Program-made: the position numbers and the translations under genes
The notes under the pieces: generated by a model
Databases searched by the model: none
Seen by the model: the letters and a program-made list of their open reading frames with translations, nothing else
What the model was told of the DNA's origin: nothing
Source of the DNA: Bradyrhizobium sp. CCGB01
Lineage (GTDB): Bacteria; Pseudomonadota; Alphaproteobacteria; Rhizobiales; Xanthobacteraceae
Assembly: GCF_024199795.1 (NCBI RefSeq)
Contig: NZ_JANADK010000001.1
Coordinates: 4,030,001 to 4,094,000 of the forward strand
Length of the DNA: 64,000 nucleotides
Direction of reading: 5' to 3'
In this document: piece after piece, positions 1 through 7,810 of the stretch
How the letters are laid out: each line of letters begins with the position of its first letter
How positions within the stretch are numbered: position 1 is the stretch's first letter

Positions 1-683
1 CCGAAATCGTCTGGGCCAAGGTCAAGGAGATCGCCGCCAAGGACGGCCTCGACGTTCAAGTCGTCGTCTTCAACGACTACCTGCTGCCCAATGCCGCGCT
101 GGATGTTGGCGATCTCGATGCGAATGCCTTCCAGCACAAGCCCTTCCTGGACAACCAGATCAACGCGAGGGGATACAAGATCGTCGCGGTTGGCGAGACC
201 ATCGTGGCCCCGATCGGCCTCTATTCCAGGAAGGCGAGATCGGTCGCCGAGATCAAGGACGGCGCTTCGGTCGGAATCCCGAACGACCCGTCGAACGGCG
301 GCCGCGCCTTGCGGCTGCTTCAGGCCGAGAAGCTGATCGAGCTCAAGGATGGGGTCGGGATTCTGCCGACCGCGCTCGACGTGACCGGAAATCCCAAAAA
401 GCTCAGGATTCGCGAAATCGATGCCGCCCAGCTGCCGCGCAGCCTCGACGATGTCGATGCCGCGGTCATCAACACGAACTATGCCGTCCCGGCCGGCCTC
501 ATCCCGGGCAAGGATTCCATCGCGATCGAGTCCCCCGTCAACAATCCCTACAACAACTTCATCGCCGTTCGCGAGAAGGACAAGGATGCGCCCTGGGTCG
601 CGAAGCTGGTGCGCGCCTATCAGAACGACACGATCCGCCAGATCATCAAGGACAAGCTGCCGGGCCAGATCCCCGCGTTCTGA
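1..683 (+). CDS. MetQ/NlpA-family ABC transporter substrate-binding lipoprotein (5' end outside window)
   Basis: The reading frame is open from base 3 to the stop at 683, so the signal peptide and lipobox lie outside the window. The visible 226 residues contain the family hallmark LDVGDLDANAFQHKP near the start, then VAPIGLYS, the hinge segment GIPNDPSNGGRAL, and NTNYA before the C-terminus. MetQ proteins are membrane-anchored periplasmic receptors that deliver methionine or related compounds to MetNI importers. No metN or metI lies downstream; they could be to the left. A flavoprotein gene starts 24 bases later and may be co-transcribed. Family assignment is firm, but the ligand (methionine or another sulfur compound) is inferred. 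Confidence 0.92.
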   Translation, partial: EIVWAKVKEIAAKDGLDVQVVVFNDYLLPNAALDVGDLDANAFQHKPFLDNQINARGYKIVAVGETIVAPIGLYSRKARSVAEIKDGASVGIPNDPSNGGRALRLLQAEKLIELKDGVGILPTALDVTGNPKKLRIREIDAAQLPRSLDDVDAAVINTNYAVPAGLIPGKDSIAIESPVNNPYNNFIAVREKDKDAPWVAKLVRAYQNDTIRQIIKDKLPGQIPAF

Positions 684-707
684 ACAATCTCAATCCGGAG
701 ACCAGCG

Positions 708-2336
708 ATGACGAATCCATCCAGCTGTGCCGAAAGGCTGTCGAGTTCAGCAGGATCGGTCGTGTTCGACGCCGATGTGCTGGTGCTCGGTGGCGGTCCC
801 GCGGGCACATGGGCCGCGATCAGCGCCGCGGAGCACGGCGCACGCGTCGTGCTCGCTGACAAGGGCTTTTGCGGCACATCCGGTGCGACGGCGGCGGCCG
901 GCACCGGCGTGTGGTATGTCGACCCCGCGCCCGAACGGCGCGAAGCCGCGATGGCCAGCCGCGAGAAGCTTGGTGGTCATCTCCAGGATCGCCGCTGGAT
1001 GGCGCGGGTGCTGGACCGGACCTACGCCCAGAGCAATCAGCTTGCCGATTGGGGCTATCCTTATCCTGTCGACGAGGACGGCAAGCCGCAGCGGAATTCG
1101 TTGCAGGGGCCGGAATACATGCGGCTGATGCGCAAGCGGACGAAGCAGGCCGGCGTGACGATCCTGGATCACTCTCCGGCGCTTGAGCTGCTCGTGGACG
1201 GCAGCGGCGTCGTTGCGGGTGCAACCGGTCTGCGACGGCAGAAGGGCGATCGTTGGACGGTCAATGCGAAGGCGGTGGTGATTGCCACCGGCGGATGCGC
1301 CTTCCTCAGCAAGACGCTCGGGTCGAACGTGCTGACCGGCGACGGCTATCTGCTGGCCGCCGAAGCCGGTGCGGAGTTCACCAGCATGGAATTCTCCAAC
1401 GCCTATGCGATCTCGCCGGCCTTCGGATCGGTGACCAAGACGCTGTTCTACAGCTGGGCGAGCTTCACCGATGAGCAAGGCAGCGTCATTCCGGGAGCTT
1501 CGTCGAAAGGCGGCCGCTCGGTGATTGCGCGGGCGCTGCGCAAGGGCCCGGTCTACGCCCAGCTCGACGAGGCGGATGCCGAGACGCAGAAGCACATGCG
1601 GGTATCGCAGCCGAATTTCTTCCTCCCGTTCGACAGGACTGGAATCGATCCCTTCACACAGCGCTTTCCCATCACGCTTCGCCTCGAGGGCACGGTTCGG
1701 GGCACGGGGGGCTTGCGGATTGTCGATGACAGTTGCGCGACGACGGTTCCTGGCCTCTATGCGGCAGGCGATGCTGCTACGCGCGAACTGATCTGCGGGG
1801 GCTTCACCGGCGGCGGCAGCCACAATGCCGCCTGGGCGATGTCGTCGGGGTATTGGGCCGGGCAGGGCGCCGCGGGATTCGCGCGCCAACTGGGCGTCAC
1901 AGCCGGGCGTCAGGTGATCCGACGGGGCACTGTGGGTTTGCGCTCCCGCAGCGGGCGACCCTTGCAAGGCGACGCGCTCGCCCAAAGCGTTCAGGGCGAG
2001 GTGTTTCCCTATGAGCTGAATTACTTCCGCGAGGCCGGACGACTCGGCGAGTCGCTCCGTCGGCTGGATGCATTGTGGTCCGATGCGTCGGTTGCCGATG
2101 CGCCGGACGAGCAGGGGCTGCTGCGCGCGCGCGAAGCCGCCGCCATGCTCGCGACCGCGCGCTGGATGTATCGCAGTGCGCTCGCGCGTCAGGAAAGCCG
2201 GGGAATGCATCGCCGCGACGACTATCCCGAGCAGGACGACCGCTATCGCCACTATGTGTCGACCGGAGGGCTCGACGACGTCTGGACCTCGGCGCGGCCG
2301 CTGCCTTCCCCCCACTACGCTGAGGCTGCCGAATGA
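708..2336 (+). CDS. FAD-dependent oxidoreductase, fumarate reductase/AprA-like flavoprotein subunit (copy 1)
   Basis: The 542-residue protein has an N-terminal dinucleotide-binding fold (LGGGPAGTWAA, residues about 28-38), then CGTSGATAAAGTG, the region where this flavoprotein superfamily binds FAD. A late GLYAAGDAA segment near residue 350 is the second FAD contact. The C-terminal helical part carries ESRGMHRRDDYPE, as in succinate dehydrogenase/fumarate reductase and adenylylsulfate reductase alpha subunits. Its stop overlaps the ATG of a ferredoxin-type gene (ATGA), so the two probably form one enzyme resembling AprAB. A near-paralogous pair lies at 7811-9792. Proximity to a MetQ receptor and a NitT/TauT importer suggests sulfur chemistry, but the substrate is unknown. 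Confidence 0.88.
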   Translation: MTNPSSCAERLSSSAGSVVFDADVLVLGGGPAGTWAAISAAEHGARVVLADKGFCGTSGATAAAGTGVWYVDPAPERREAAMASREKLGGHLQDRRWMARVLDRTYAQSNQLADWGYPYPVDEDGKPQRNSLQGPEYMRLMRKRTKQAGVTILDHSPALELLVDGSGVVAGATGLRRQKGDRWTVNAKAVVIATGGCAFLSKTLGSNVLTGDGYLLAAEAGAEFTSMEFSNAYAISPAFGSVTKTLFYSWASFTDEQGSVIPGASSKGGRSVIARALRKGPVYAQLDEADAETQKHMRVSQPNFFLPFDRTGIDPFTQRFPITLRLEGTVRGTGGLRIVDDSCATTVPGLYAAGDAATRELICGGFTGGGSHNAAWAMSSGYWAGQGAAGFARQLGVTAGRQVIRRGTVGLRSRSGRPLQGDALAQSVQGEVFPYELNYFREAGRLGESLRRLDALWSDASVADAPDEQGLLRAREAAAMLATARWMYRSALARQESRGMHRRDDYPEQDDRYRHYVSTGGLDDVWTSARPLPSPHYAEAAE

Positions 2337-2653
2337 TCGAAGTCATCGATACGGAGCGGTGCACGGCTTGCGATATCTGCTTCAACGTGTGCCCGACAAA
2401 CGTCTTTGATAAGACGGACCGCATTCCCCGGATTGCGCGTCAGAGCGATTGCCAGACCTGCTTCCTGTGCGAACTCTACTGCCCTGAGGACGCGCTGTTC
2501 GTCTCTCCGTTCGCCGACACCCCGCAACAGCTCGACGTCGCCGCGTTGAAGGAGGCTGCAGTGCTGGGCAGCTATCGGCGTGCGGTGGGGTGGACCGATG
2601 AGAGTCGGCACTTGCGCGATGCCGACCGGAGCTACCGGCTGTTCGGCCATTGA
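2333..2653 (+). CDS. 4Fe-4S ferredoxin-family subunit, AprB-like (copy 1)
   Basis: This 106-residue protein has two cysteine clusters: CTACDICFNVCP at residues 10-21 and CQTCFLCELYCP at about 42-53. They are the two CxxCxxCxxxCP motifs of a bacterial two-[4Fe-4S] ferredoxin domain. The C-terminal tail (residues 60-106) carries GSYRRAVGW, which matches the tail of the second ferredoxin at 9412-9792 (GQYRKHSGW). The start overlaps the flavoprotein stop by four bases, indicating translational coupling. It is expected to pass electrons to or from the flavoprotein, as AprB does for AprA. The physiological partner is unknown. Confidence 0.9.
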   Translation: MIEVIDTERCTACDICFNVCPTNVFDKTDRIPRIARQSDCQTCFLCELYCPEDALFVSPFADTPQQLDVAALKEAAVLGSYRRAVGWTDESRHLRDADRSYRLFGH

Positions 2654-2681
2654 AGGATCATATCGACTTGCGGAGCGCGCC

Positions 2682-3035
2682 ATGAGTGGAGACCGCTTGT
2701 TCCTGTTGAAGCCGGGGTTTGAAGTTCCGGAGCAGCCTGGGCGCTTCTTCGTCTGTCCGCACTGCAACGCGATCGAGGGATTGCTGGCGTCGTTTCCCGG
2801 GCTGGCAACGCAGATCGAGGTGCATCGCCTGCCATTCGCGCGCCCGCGAACGGCGATCGTCGAGCTCCTCGGCGAGCAGCATCAGTCGCTTCCGGTTCTG
2901 GTCTTCGACGACAGCCAGCCTGTGCCTGACGACGCCGGCATCGCCAACGGCCGGCGCTTCGTGGATTCGTCGGAGCGAATATTGCGCTATCTGGCCGAAC
3001 GCTACGCATTCCCGCATGTTCACCATGAGGGTTGA
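2682..3035 (+). CDS. DUF3088 domain protein (thioredoxin-fold-like)
   Basis: The gene encodes 117 residues. I chose the ATG at 2682 because the protein beginning MSGDRLFLLKPGF matches the usual length of DUF3088 proteins. The segment FFVCPHCNAIEGLLA near residue 23 has a CPHC pair at the place where thioredoxin and glutathione-S-transferase folds carry their active site, and the C-terminal part ends with RILRYLAERY, a GST-like helix. It lies 28 bases after the ferredoxin gene and is probably the last gene of that operon, convergent with the ABC importer. A redox role is plausible from the CxxC and the neighbours; no reaction is known for the family. Confidence 0.82.
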   Translation: MSGDRLFLLKPGFEVPEQPGRFFVCPHCNAIEGLLASFPGLATQIEVHRLPFARPRTAIVELLGEQHQSLPVLVFDDSQPVPDDAGIANGRRFVDSSERILRYLAERYAFPHVHHEG

Positions 3036-3056
3036 GCGGAGGCGGCCAGCCACACC

Positions 3057-3881
3057 CTAGGTCTGCACCTGTCCCCAGCGTTGGACAGTGATCCGTGTCA
3101 GGCTCCGGAAGATCACGCCTTCCACAAGGAGCCCGATCAGGATGACCGTGAGCAGCCCGGCAAAGACGCTCGCGGTCTCCAGTTGCGCGCGGCTGGTGTA
3201 GATGAACCAGCCAATTCCGCCGGAGCGGGCGCTGACGCCGAACACCAGCTCGGCCGCGATCAGCGTGCGCCAGGCGAACGCCCAGCCGATCCGCAAGCCC
3301 GACAGGATCTGGGGGAACGCCGCGGGCACCAGGATCTCCGCGACGAACCGGCCGCCCGAGAGGCCGAGATTGCGGCCGGCCATTCTCAGGGTCGGCGGCA
3401 CCGCGAGGAAGCCGCCGTAGCAGGCGAGGGCCACCGGCCACAGAACCGAGTGCACGATGACGAAGACGAGGCTCGGCGTTCCCACACCGAACCACAGAAG
3501 CGCGATGGGCAGCAGCGCGATCGCCGGAAGCGGATTGAGCATCGACGTCAAGAGGCCCAGGGCTTCGTTGCCCCAGCGCGACAAGGCGGCGAGGGTCGTC
3601 AGCACCGCAGCAACGGCAATGCCGAGTGCGTAGCCCGTGATCAGAACCCGGAGCGAAGTCAATGCGCGGTTCGGCAGTTCGCCTGACAGGATGGCAGACC
3701 ATAGCGCCGACAGTGTCGCGCCCAAGGTCGGCAGCAGCAGTGCGTTGTCGAGCCAGCGTGCATAGAGCTCCCAGGCGAGAGCAAAGCCGGCGAGAATGAC
3801 GACGCGCCGCCAGGGCGTGCCGTCGAGGGCCCGCCGCAACGCTGAAGCGCGTACGAGCTTTGGCGCGGCGATGTCAGACAT
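3057..3881 (-). CDS. NitT/TauT-type ABC transporter permease (SsuC/TauC-like)
   Basis: The 274-residue integral membrane protein shows about six hydrophobic segments, starting with VVILAGFALAWELYARW near residue 28. It carries the EAA-type loop characteristic of binding-protein-dependent permeases (GRNLGLSGGRFVAEILVPAAFPQILSGL, cited here only as its position at about 168-195). The family imports nitrate, taurine, alkanesulfonates and similar anions. It is the last gene of a three-gene minus-strand operon, and its start overlaps the ATPase stop by eight bases. The operon converges on the flavoprotein/ferredoxin/DUF3088 genes with only about 20 bases between stops. Confidence 0.93.
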   Translation of the reverse strand: MSDIAAPKLVRASALRRALDGTPWRRVVILAGFALAWELYARWLDNALLLPTLGATLSALWSAILSGELPNRALTSLRVLITGYALGIAVAAVLTTLAALSRWGNEALGLLTSMLNPLPAIALLPIALLWFGVGTPSLVFVIVHSVLWPVALACYGGFLAVPPTLRMAGRNLGLSGGRFVAEILVPAAFPQILSGLRIGWAFAWRTLIAAELVFGVSARSGGIGWFIYTSRAQLETASVFAGLLTVILIGLLVEGVIFRSLTRITVQRWGQVQT

Positions 3882-4689
3882 GATTGGGTTCCGGGGCAGA
3901 AAATACGGTTTCCTGGATCTGCCGTTCCAGCTCGGCGAAACCAGCGGTGCCGCGCGTGCGGGTGTCCGGCGGAACGTTGAAGGTGGCGGCCAGCCGCCCG
4001 GGATGCGGCGTCAGCGCCAGGATACGAGTGCCGACACGGATCGCCTCGTCGATGCCATGGGTCACGAACAAGGCGGTGTTCCCGGTTTCCTCGCACAGCT
4101 TGAGCAGCTCGTCCTGCATCTGCCGCCGCGTCAGCGCGTCGAGCGCGGCGAAGGGCTCGTCCATCAGCAGCAGCGCCGGCTCCAGCGCAAAGGCGCGCGC
4201 GATCGCCACGCGCTGCTTCATCCCGCCCGACAGCGTGTGAGGAAAGGCGTCGACGAAATTCTTCAGCCCGACCCGCTCGAGCCAACGGCGCGCAACGCCT
4301 TCTGCGTCCCGCCGCGGCATGGATTTCCCTCGCTCCAGCGCATAGCGCACATTGCCGAGCACGGTGCGCCACGGCAGCAACTGGTCGAATTCCTGAAACA
4401 CGGTCATGCGGTCGGGGCCCGGGGCGCCGATCCGCCGGCCGTTCATCCGCAGCTCGCCGGCGCTTGGCTTGAGAAAGCCGCCGACGGCGCGCAGCAGCGT
4501 GGACTTGCCGCACCCGGACGGGCCGAGCAGGACCAGCCGTTCGCCGGCCGAGATCTTGAAGCTGACGTCCTCGACGGCCGTGAGGATGCCGTCCGGCGTC
4601 GGATAACTGATGCTGACGTGGTCGAGTTCGAGCAGCGCCGGTGAGGCAGTGTCGCCGGCGAGGCCCGTCAGTCGCGGAGCGACGTTCAT
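3874..4689 (-). CDS. NitT/TauT-type ABC transporter ATP-binding protein (SsuB/TauB-like)
   Basis: The 271-residue ATPase contains Walker A GPSGCGKST (about residues 58-66), the signature LSGGMKQRVAIARA, Walker B LLLMDEPFAALD and the switch histidine in VTHGIDEA. It powers import through the permease encoded immediately downstream, with which it overlaps by eight bases. The substrate-binding protein gene lies directly upstream, with its stop one base from this start, so all three are probably translated from one message. Anionic sulfur compounds are the best guess for the cargo, given the flavoprotein neighbours and the family. Confidence 0.95.
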   Translation of the reverse strand: MNVAPRLTGLAGDTASPALLELDHVSISYPTPDGILTAVEDVSFKISAGERLVLLGPSGCGKSTLLRAVGGFLKPSAGELRMNGRRIGAPGPDRMTVFQEFDQLLPWRTVLGNVRYALERGKSMPRRDAEGVARRWLERVGLKNFVDAFPHTLSGGMKQRVAIARAFALEPALLLMDEPFAALDALTRRQMQDELLKLCEETGNTALFVTHGIDEAIRVGTRILALTPHPGRLAATFNVPPDTRTRGTAGFAELERQIQETVFSAPEPNHV

Positions 4690-4690
4690 G

Positions 4691-5698
4691 TCAGCTTCCA
4701 GGCTTCTCTCCGAGGCCGGACCAGAACAGATCGCGCCACGACGCCGGCGCCTGCTTGATCAGGCCGACCTTGGCCTCGAAATCCGCGAACTTCTGGGCAC
4801 CTTCCGGAGCCGTGGTGAAGTTGACGTCCTTGTCGCGAATGATGCCTTCGACGAAGTCGGGCGCGAGCTTCGAGCCTTCCGCCTTGATGTAGAGCGCGGC
4901 GGCGTCCTTCGGATTGGCCTTGATCCATTCGTTGGCGCGGTCGAGGCCGCGGACGAACGCCAAGATCGTCTTGGGATTGTCGTTGACGAACTTCGTGGTG
5001 GAATAAACCACGTTGAAGGTGTGGGGGCCGCCGAGCACGTCGTAGCTGTTGAGGACCTGATGTACCTTGCCGCTCGCCAGCTGCTGCTGCGAGAACGGCG
5101 GCGAGGTGAAGTGCGCCGTGATCTCCGAATGCCCGGACAGGATCTGCGCCGTCGCGTCCGGATGCGGCATGCTGACGGTGAGTTCGTCGAGCTTGTCGTA
5201 TTTGCCGAACGCCTTGTCCGCGGCCATCTGGAGCACGATCGGCTGGAAGCCGACCTTGACCGACGGAAGGGCGATCCGGTCCTTCTCGGTGAAATCCGCC
5301 AGCGTCTTGATGTTCGGATTGTTGGTGGTGAGGATATTGGCCATCGAGCCCAGCGCCGCCACACCGATGATCTTGGCAGTGGTCCGCGTCTTGTCCCAGG
5401 TCAGGATCATGGGCGTGATGCCTGCCGTCGCGAAGTCGAGGCCGCCCGAGATGAGGGCCTCATTCATGGCCGCAGCGCCGGAGAGCCGCAGCCACTCGAT
5501 CTTGGGCGGGGTGATGCCGAGCGCCTTGGCCTCTTGCTCGATCAATCCATTTTCGCTGGCGACGATGAGCGGAAGATAGGCGATACCGAATTGCTGGGCG
5601 ATGCGAAGCTGGTCCGTCTCGGCGCGGGCAACATTTACAGCCCCGGCCGCCATCACCAGGGCGAGCGCGGCTGCGCAAATGGACTTCGATGCAATCAT
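4691..5698 (-). CDS. ABC transporter substrate-binding protein, NitT/TauT (SsuA/NMT1-like) type
   Basis: I chose the ATG at 5698, giving 335 residues that begin with a signal peptide (MIASKSICAAALALVMA, then AGAVNVARA with a likely cleavage after ARA). Reading further upstream would add an unlikely 23-residue leader. The mature protein has the NMT1/THI5-like layout: QFGIAYLPLIVASENG near the N-terminus, a central SGGLDFATAGITPMILTW hinge strand, and a C-terminal lobe. It is the periplasmic receptor of the importer encoded by the next two genes. The ligand cannot be read from sequence; sulfonates or related anions are the usual ones for this group. Confidence 0.92.
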   Translation of the reverse strand: MIASKSICAAALALVMAAGAVNVARAETDQLRIAQQFGIAYLPLIVASENGLIEQEAKALGITPPKIEWLRLSGAAAMNEALISGGLDFATAGITPMILTWDKTRTTAKIIGVAALGSMANILTTNNPNIKTLADFTEKDRIALPSVKVGFQPIVLQMAADKAFGKYDKLDELTVSMPHPDATAQILSGHSEITAHFTSPPFSQQQLASGKVHQVLNSYDVLGGPHTFNVVYSTTKFVNDNPKTILAFVRGLDRANEWIKANPKDAAALYIKAEGSKLAPDFVEGIIRDKDVNFTTAPEGAQKFADFEAKVGLIKQAPASWRDLFWSGLGEKPGS

Positions 5699-5881
5699 TT
5701 CCGTGTCTCTCGCGTTCACGTCGGATGGGCCGTGACGTGTCGTGTGTCCAGCCTTTGACAGCCACATGTCAGGAAATCTGCTGGCCGGTCCAGTGAACTG
5801 ATGTCACTGCGCGATTTTCGAAAGAAACGCGCTGGGAGGTACGCATTCGATAGAGTTGTTGTTCTTCAGTCGTCCGGTGAT

Positions 5882-5897
5882 GAGAAAATGTTTTCTC
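5882..5897. promoter_or_regulatory. 16-bp AT-rich palindrome in the divergent intergenic region
   Basis: The sequence GAGAAAATGTTTTCTC is a perfect inverted repeat (7-bp arms, TG centre) in the 448-bp gap between the ABC importer operon and the regulator operon. Palindromes of this size and A/T content are typical of dimeric HTH repressor operators, and the XRE-cupin gene is the nearest regulator. The rest of the gap (5699-6146) shows no convincing gene. Operator function is inferred from position and symmetry only. Confidence 0.4.
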
Positions 5898-6146
5898 GAT
5901 GCGGCGGCCGAGCATCGATCGCCTCTCGCGCTCGATGCGCGCGCCCGCAAGACCACGATGAGCGGACATTCCCGCGGTCACCACGCACGCAGGGCAGTGA
6001 GCGTCTGACGGATGCACTAATTTGAGAAGCCTTTGCTACGTGGCCGAGCTTTACAGGCTCCGTGTTGTTTTGTTTGGCGATGGCTTGCCGGGCAAGGCGA
6101 TGCAACTAGGATATCGCGTATTGCAATCGAACGCGGATCAAAGAAG

Positions 6147-6368
6147 GTGACAGAGGCTACGAGTTCAGCGCGGATTATCGATCTGGCTGCCTATCGGTCG
6201 GAGCGGAGCAGGCAGCAATCCGCGGCATCAGCGGCGCCGACGCCAAGCATCGGCACGGGCCTATTCGCAACGGGCGCTCCCATGCCGCTCTGCTGGTTCT
6301 GGCCGACCTGGGTCTGGGTGCCGATGCCGGTACCGGCCATGTCGCCGGTGCAGTGGGATGCTTCATGA
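6147..6368 (+). CDS. Small hypothetical protein translationally coupled to the XRE-cupin regulator
   Basis: The likely start is the GTG at 6147, preceded by an AAGAAG purine stretch, giving 73 residues beginning VTEATSSARIIDLAAYRSER. The first 30 residues are hydrophilic with a basic helix. The C-terminal half is hydrophobic and rich in Trp, Pro and Met (MPLCWFWPTWVWVPMPVP), which could sit in or on a membrane. The stop overlaps the regulator start in an ATGA arrangement. I recognise no family. The IIDLAAYR motif followed by Arg-rich sequence recurs, as far as I remember, in short rhizobial proteins. Coding status rests mainly on the coupling and the start signal. Confidence 0.5.
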   Translation: MTEATSSARIIDLAAYRSERSRQQSAASAAPTPSIGTGLFATGAPMPLCWFWPTWVWVPMPVPAMSPVQWDAS

Positions 6369-6988
6369 GCGGCGGGCACGTCGCTTCGTCGCCGGACACG
6401 AACGCATCATCCTCCAGTGATCTCGACCTGCCGGCCATCCTCGGGCGCAATTTGCGTCGGCTGCGGACCAGCCGGGGTCATTCGCTTGAGCGGCTCGCCA
6501 AGCAATCGGGAGTGAGCCGGGCCATGCTCGGGCAGATCGAGACCGGGAAAAGCGTTCCCACCATCGCGCTGCTTTGGAAGGTCGCGAGCGCGCTCCATGT
6601 GCCTTTTGCCAATCTGCTCCAGAGCGAAGTGCCGCGCGGCCCAAAGGTCCTGCGCCGCAGCGATGCCAAGCTGCTGACATCCAGCCAGGGGCAGTTCACC
6701 TCGCGCGCGCTGTTTCCCTTCGATGGCGACCATCAAGTCGAATTCTACGAGCTGAGGATCGGCCCGCTTCACCGCGAGGCGGCGGAACCGCATGCGCCCG
6801 GTACGCGCGAGAATCTCTTCGTCGCCAAGGGCGTGGTCGAGATCACGGCCGGGTCGGACAAGCCGCAGACGCTGACCGAGGGCGATGCCGTCCTGTTCGA
6901 GGCCGATGTGCCGCACGTCTACAAGAACCTCGTCGCCGACGAAGCGGTTCTCTACCTCGTGATGACCTACGCCGAGACCGCCGCATGA
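6365..6988 (+). CDS. XRE-family transcriptional regulator with C-terminal cupin domain
   Basis: I chose the ATG at 6365 because it overlaps the preceding stop, giving 207 residues. After a Ser/Asp-rich leader, residues about 26-82 form a Cro/C1-type helix-turn-helix (LRTSRGHSLERLAKQSGVS, then GQIETGKSVPTIALLWKVA). Residues 120-195 form a cupin barrel with ENLFVAKGVVEI and EGDAVLFEADVPHVY. Such proteins usually bind a small metabolite in the cupin and control nearby catabolic or transport operons. It lies between the two flavoprotein/ferredoxin modules, so it may control one or both. A strong hairpin terminator follows immediately. Confidence 0.92.
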   Translation: MSGGHVASSPDTNASSSSDLDLPAILGRNLRRLRTSRGHSLERLAKQSGVSRAMLGQIETGKSVPTIALLWKVASALHVPFANLLQSEVPRGPKVLRRSDAKLLTSSQGQFTSRALFPFDGDHQVEFYELRIGPLHREAAEPHAPGTRENLFVAKGVVEITAGSDKPQTLTEGDAVLFEADVPHVYKNLVADEAVLYLVMTYAETAA

Positions 6989-6995
6989 AAAGCAA

Positions 6996-7019
6996 AAGGG
7001 CTGGCGCGAGCCAGCCCTT
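6996..7019. terminator. Intrinsic hairpin between convergent genes
   Basis: A perfect 10-bp inverted repeat, AAGGGCTGGC and GCCAGCCCTT, closes a GCGA tetraloop directly after the XRE-cupin stop (6986-6988). Flanking A residues on the left and a T-containing run on the right would let it stop transcription of the regulator. The Met-rich gene on the other strand ends at 7045, so the hairpin could act for both. Confidence 0.8.
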
Positions 7020-7044
7020 CGTCCATCGCGCCTGGCGAAAGCGA

Positions 7045-7356
7045 TCAGGCAGCCTTCATCGGCATGCACATCATCATCATGCCGCCGCAGCACATCATCA
7101 TGGGCATGCCCATCTGCATCATGCTCATCATGCTTTCGCAGCACTTCATGAACATGTCCTTCATGGCCGGGTCCGTCGGCATCATTTCGCAGGTCATGCC
7201 GGCCGGCGTCATGGTGCACTTCACCTGGCAGGGCATCATCATCGGCATGCCCATGCCCATCATGTTCATCATCGGCATCATGCCGCCGGCCATTGCGGGG
7301 TTCATCATGCCGCCCATCATCATCGGCATCGGCATCATCTGCATTGCGGTGTTCAT
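7045..7356 (-). CDS. Extremely methionine-rich, cysteine-containing small protein (possible metal binder)
   Basis: The 103-residue protein is about 43 percent methionine (44 residues by my count) with eight cysteines. It has runs such as MPMPMMMGGMM and MGMPMMMCC, and pairs CCES, CQVKC and CCGG. The ATG at 7356 has a GGAG ribosome-binding site nine bases upstream, and the gene ends just before the XRE terminator. The density of Met-x-Met and Cys pairs resembles thioether/thiol sites for Cu(I) or Ag(I) in copper-handling proteins, but I recognise no domain and see no signal peptide. The opposite frame encodes a His-rich shadow because ATG and CAT are complementary. Function is unknown; metal binding is inferred from composition. 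Confidence 0.72.
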   Translation of the reverse strand: MNTAMQMMPMPMMMGGMMNPAMAGGMMPMMNMMGMGMPMMMPCQVKCTMTPAGMTCEMMPTDPAMKDMFMKCCESMMSMMQMGMPMMMCCGGMMMMCMPMKAA

Positions 7357-7510
7357 CGTCGTTCTCCAAAATCAGAGCAGGAAGCACTCGTTTGCGCTGA
7401 GATTGGAGATAAAGCGATCTGCCGCCGAAGTGAATCGTGAAATGTTTCCGCTGTTCGCTTTCATCCAACAAAATGGAAGTGCTGCGCGGCCTGTAATCCT
7501 GCTTGTAGTT

Positions 7511-7534
7511 CATAGCGGATATCCATCCGCTATG
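7511..7534. promoter_or_regulatory. Perfect 10-bp inverted repeat upstream of the Met-rich gene and second flavoprotein operon
   Basis: CATAGCGGAT and ATCCGCTATG flank a four-base ATCC loop, in the 454-bp gap between divergently oriented genes (Met-rich protein on the minus strand, flavoprotein copy 2 on the plus strand). A second, looser repeat follows (GGACGG at about 7536 with CCGTCC near 7556). Either an operator or an RNA hairpin is possible, and there is no T-tract to make it a classical terminator. Nothing else convincing is seen in 7357-7810. Confidence 0.45.
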
Positions 7535-7810
7535 TTGGACGGACTCCGGCTTCGCCCGTCCGTCAAATTCCCGAAAGCTCCTTGTCGTTCGCCGTCGCGC
7601 GCGGAGAAACCTGTTCTACGCTGAAAGACTCATCATGCGGGCCTCAACGACGGCGGCATGAGTCGTTTGCGTGGCATGCCGAAAAGAGTTTTGCCTTTCA
7701 TTGACCTGCGCGCGGCCTCGCCCAAACATGCTGCGACAAGGTGGCGCGCGTCTGCATCCGGCATTTGCCCGATGCCGGAATGCGGTTGCACCATTGCCAG
7801 GAGGCGCAAG

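Noticed and set aside
6574..7440. Plus-strand ORF with a striking run of histidines
   Set aside because: It is the reverse complement of the Met-rich gene: ATG codons become CAT. It overlaps the XRE-cupin gene in another frame and has no ribosome-binding site of its own.
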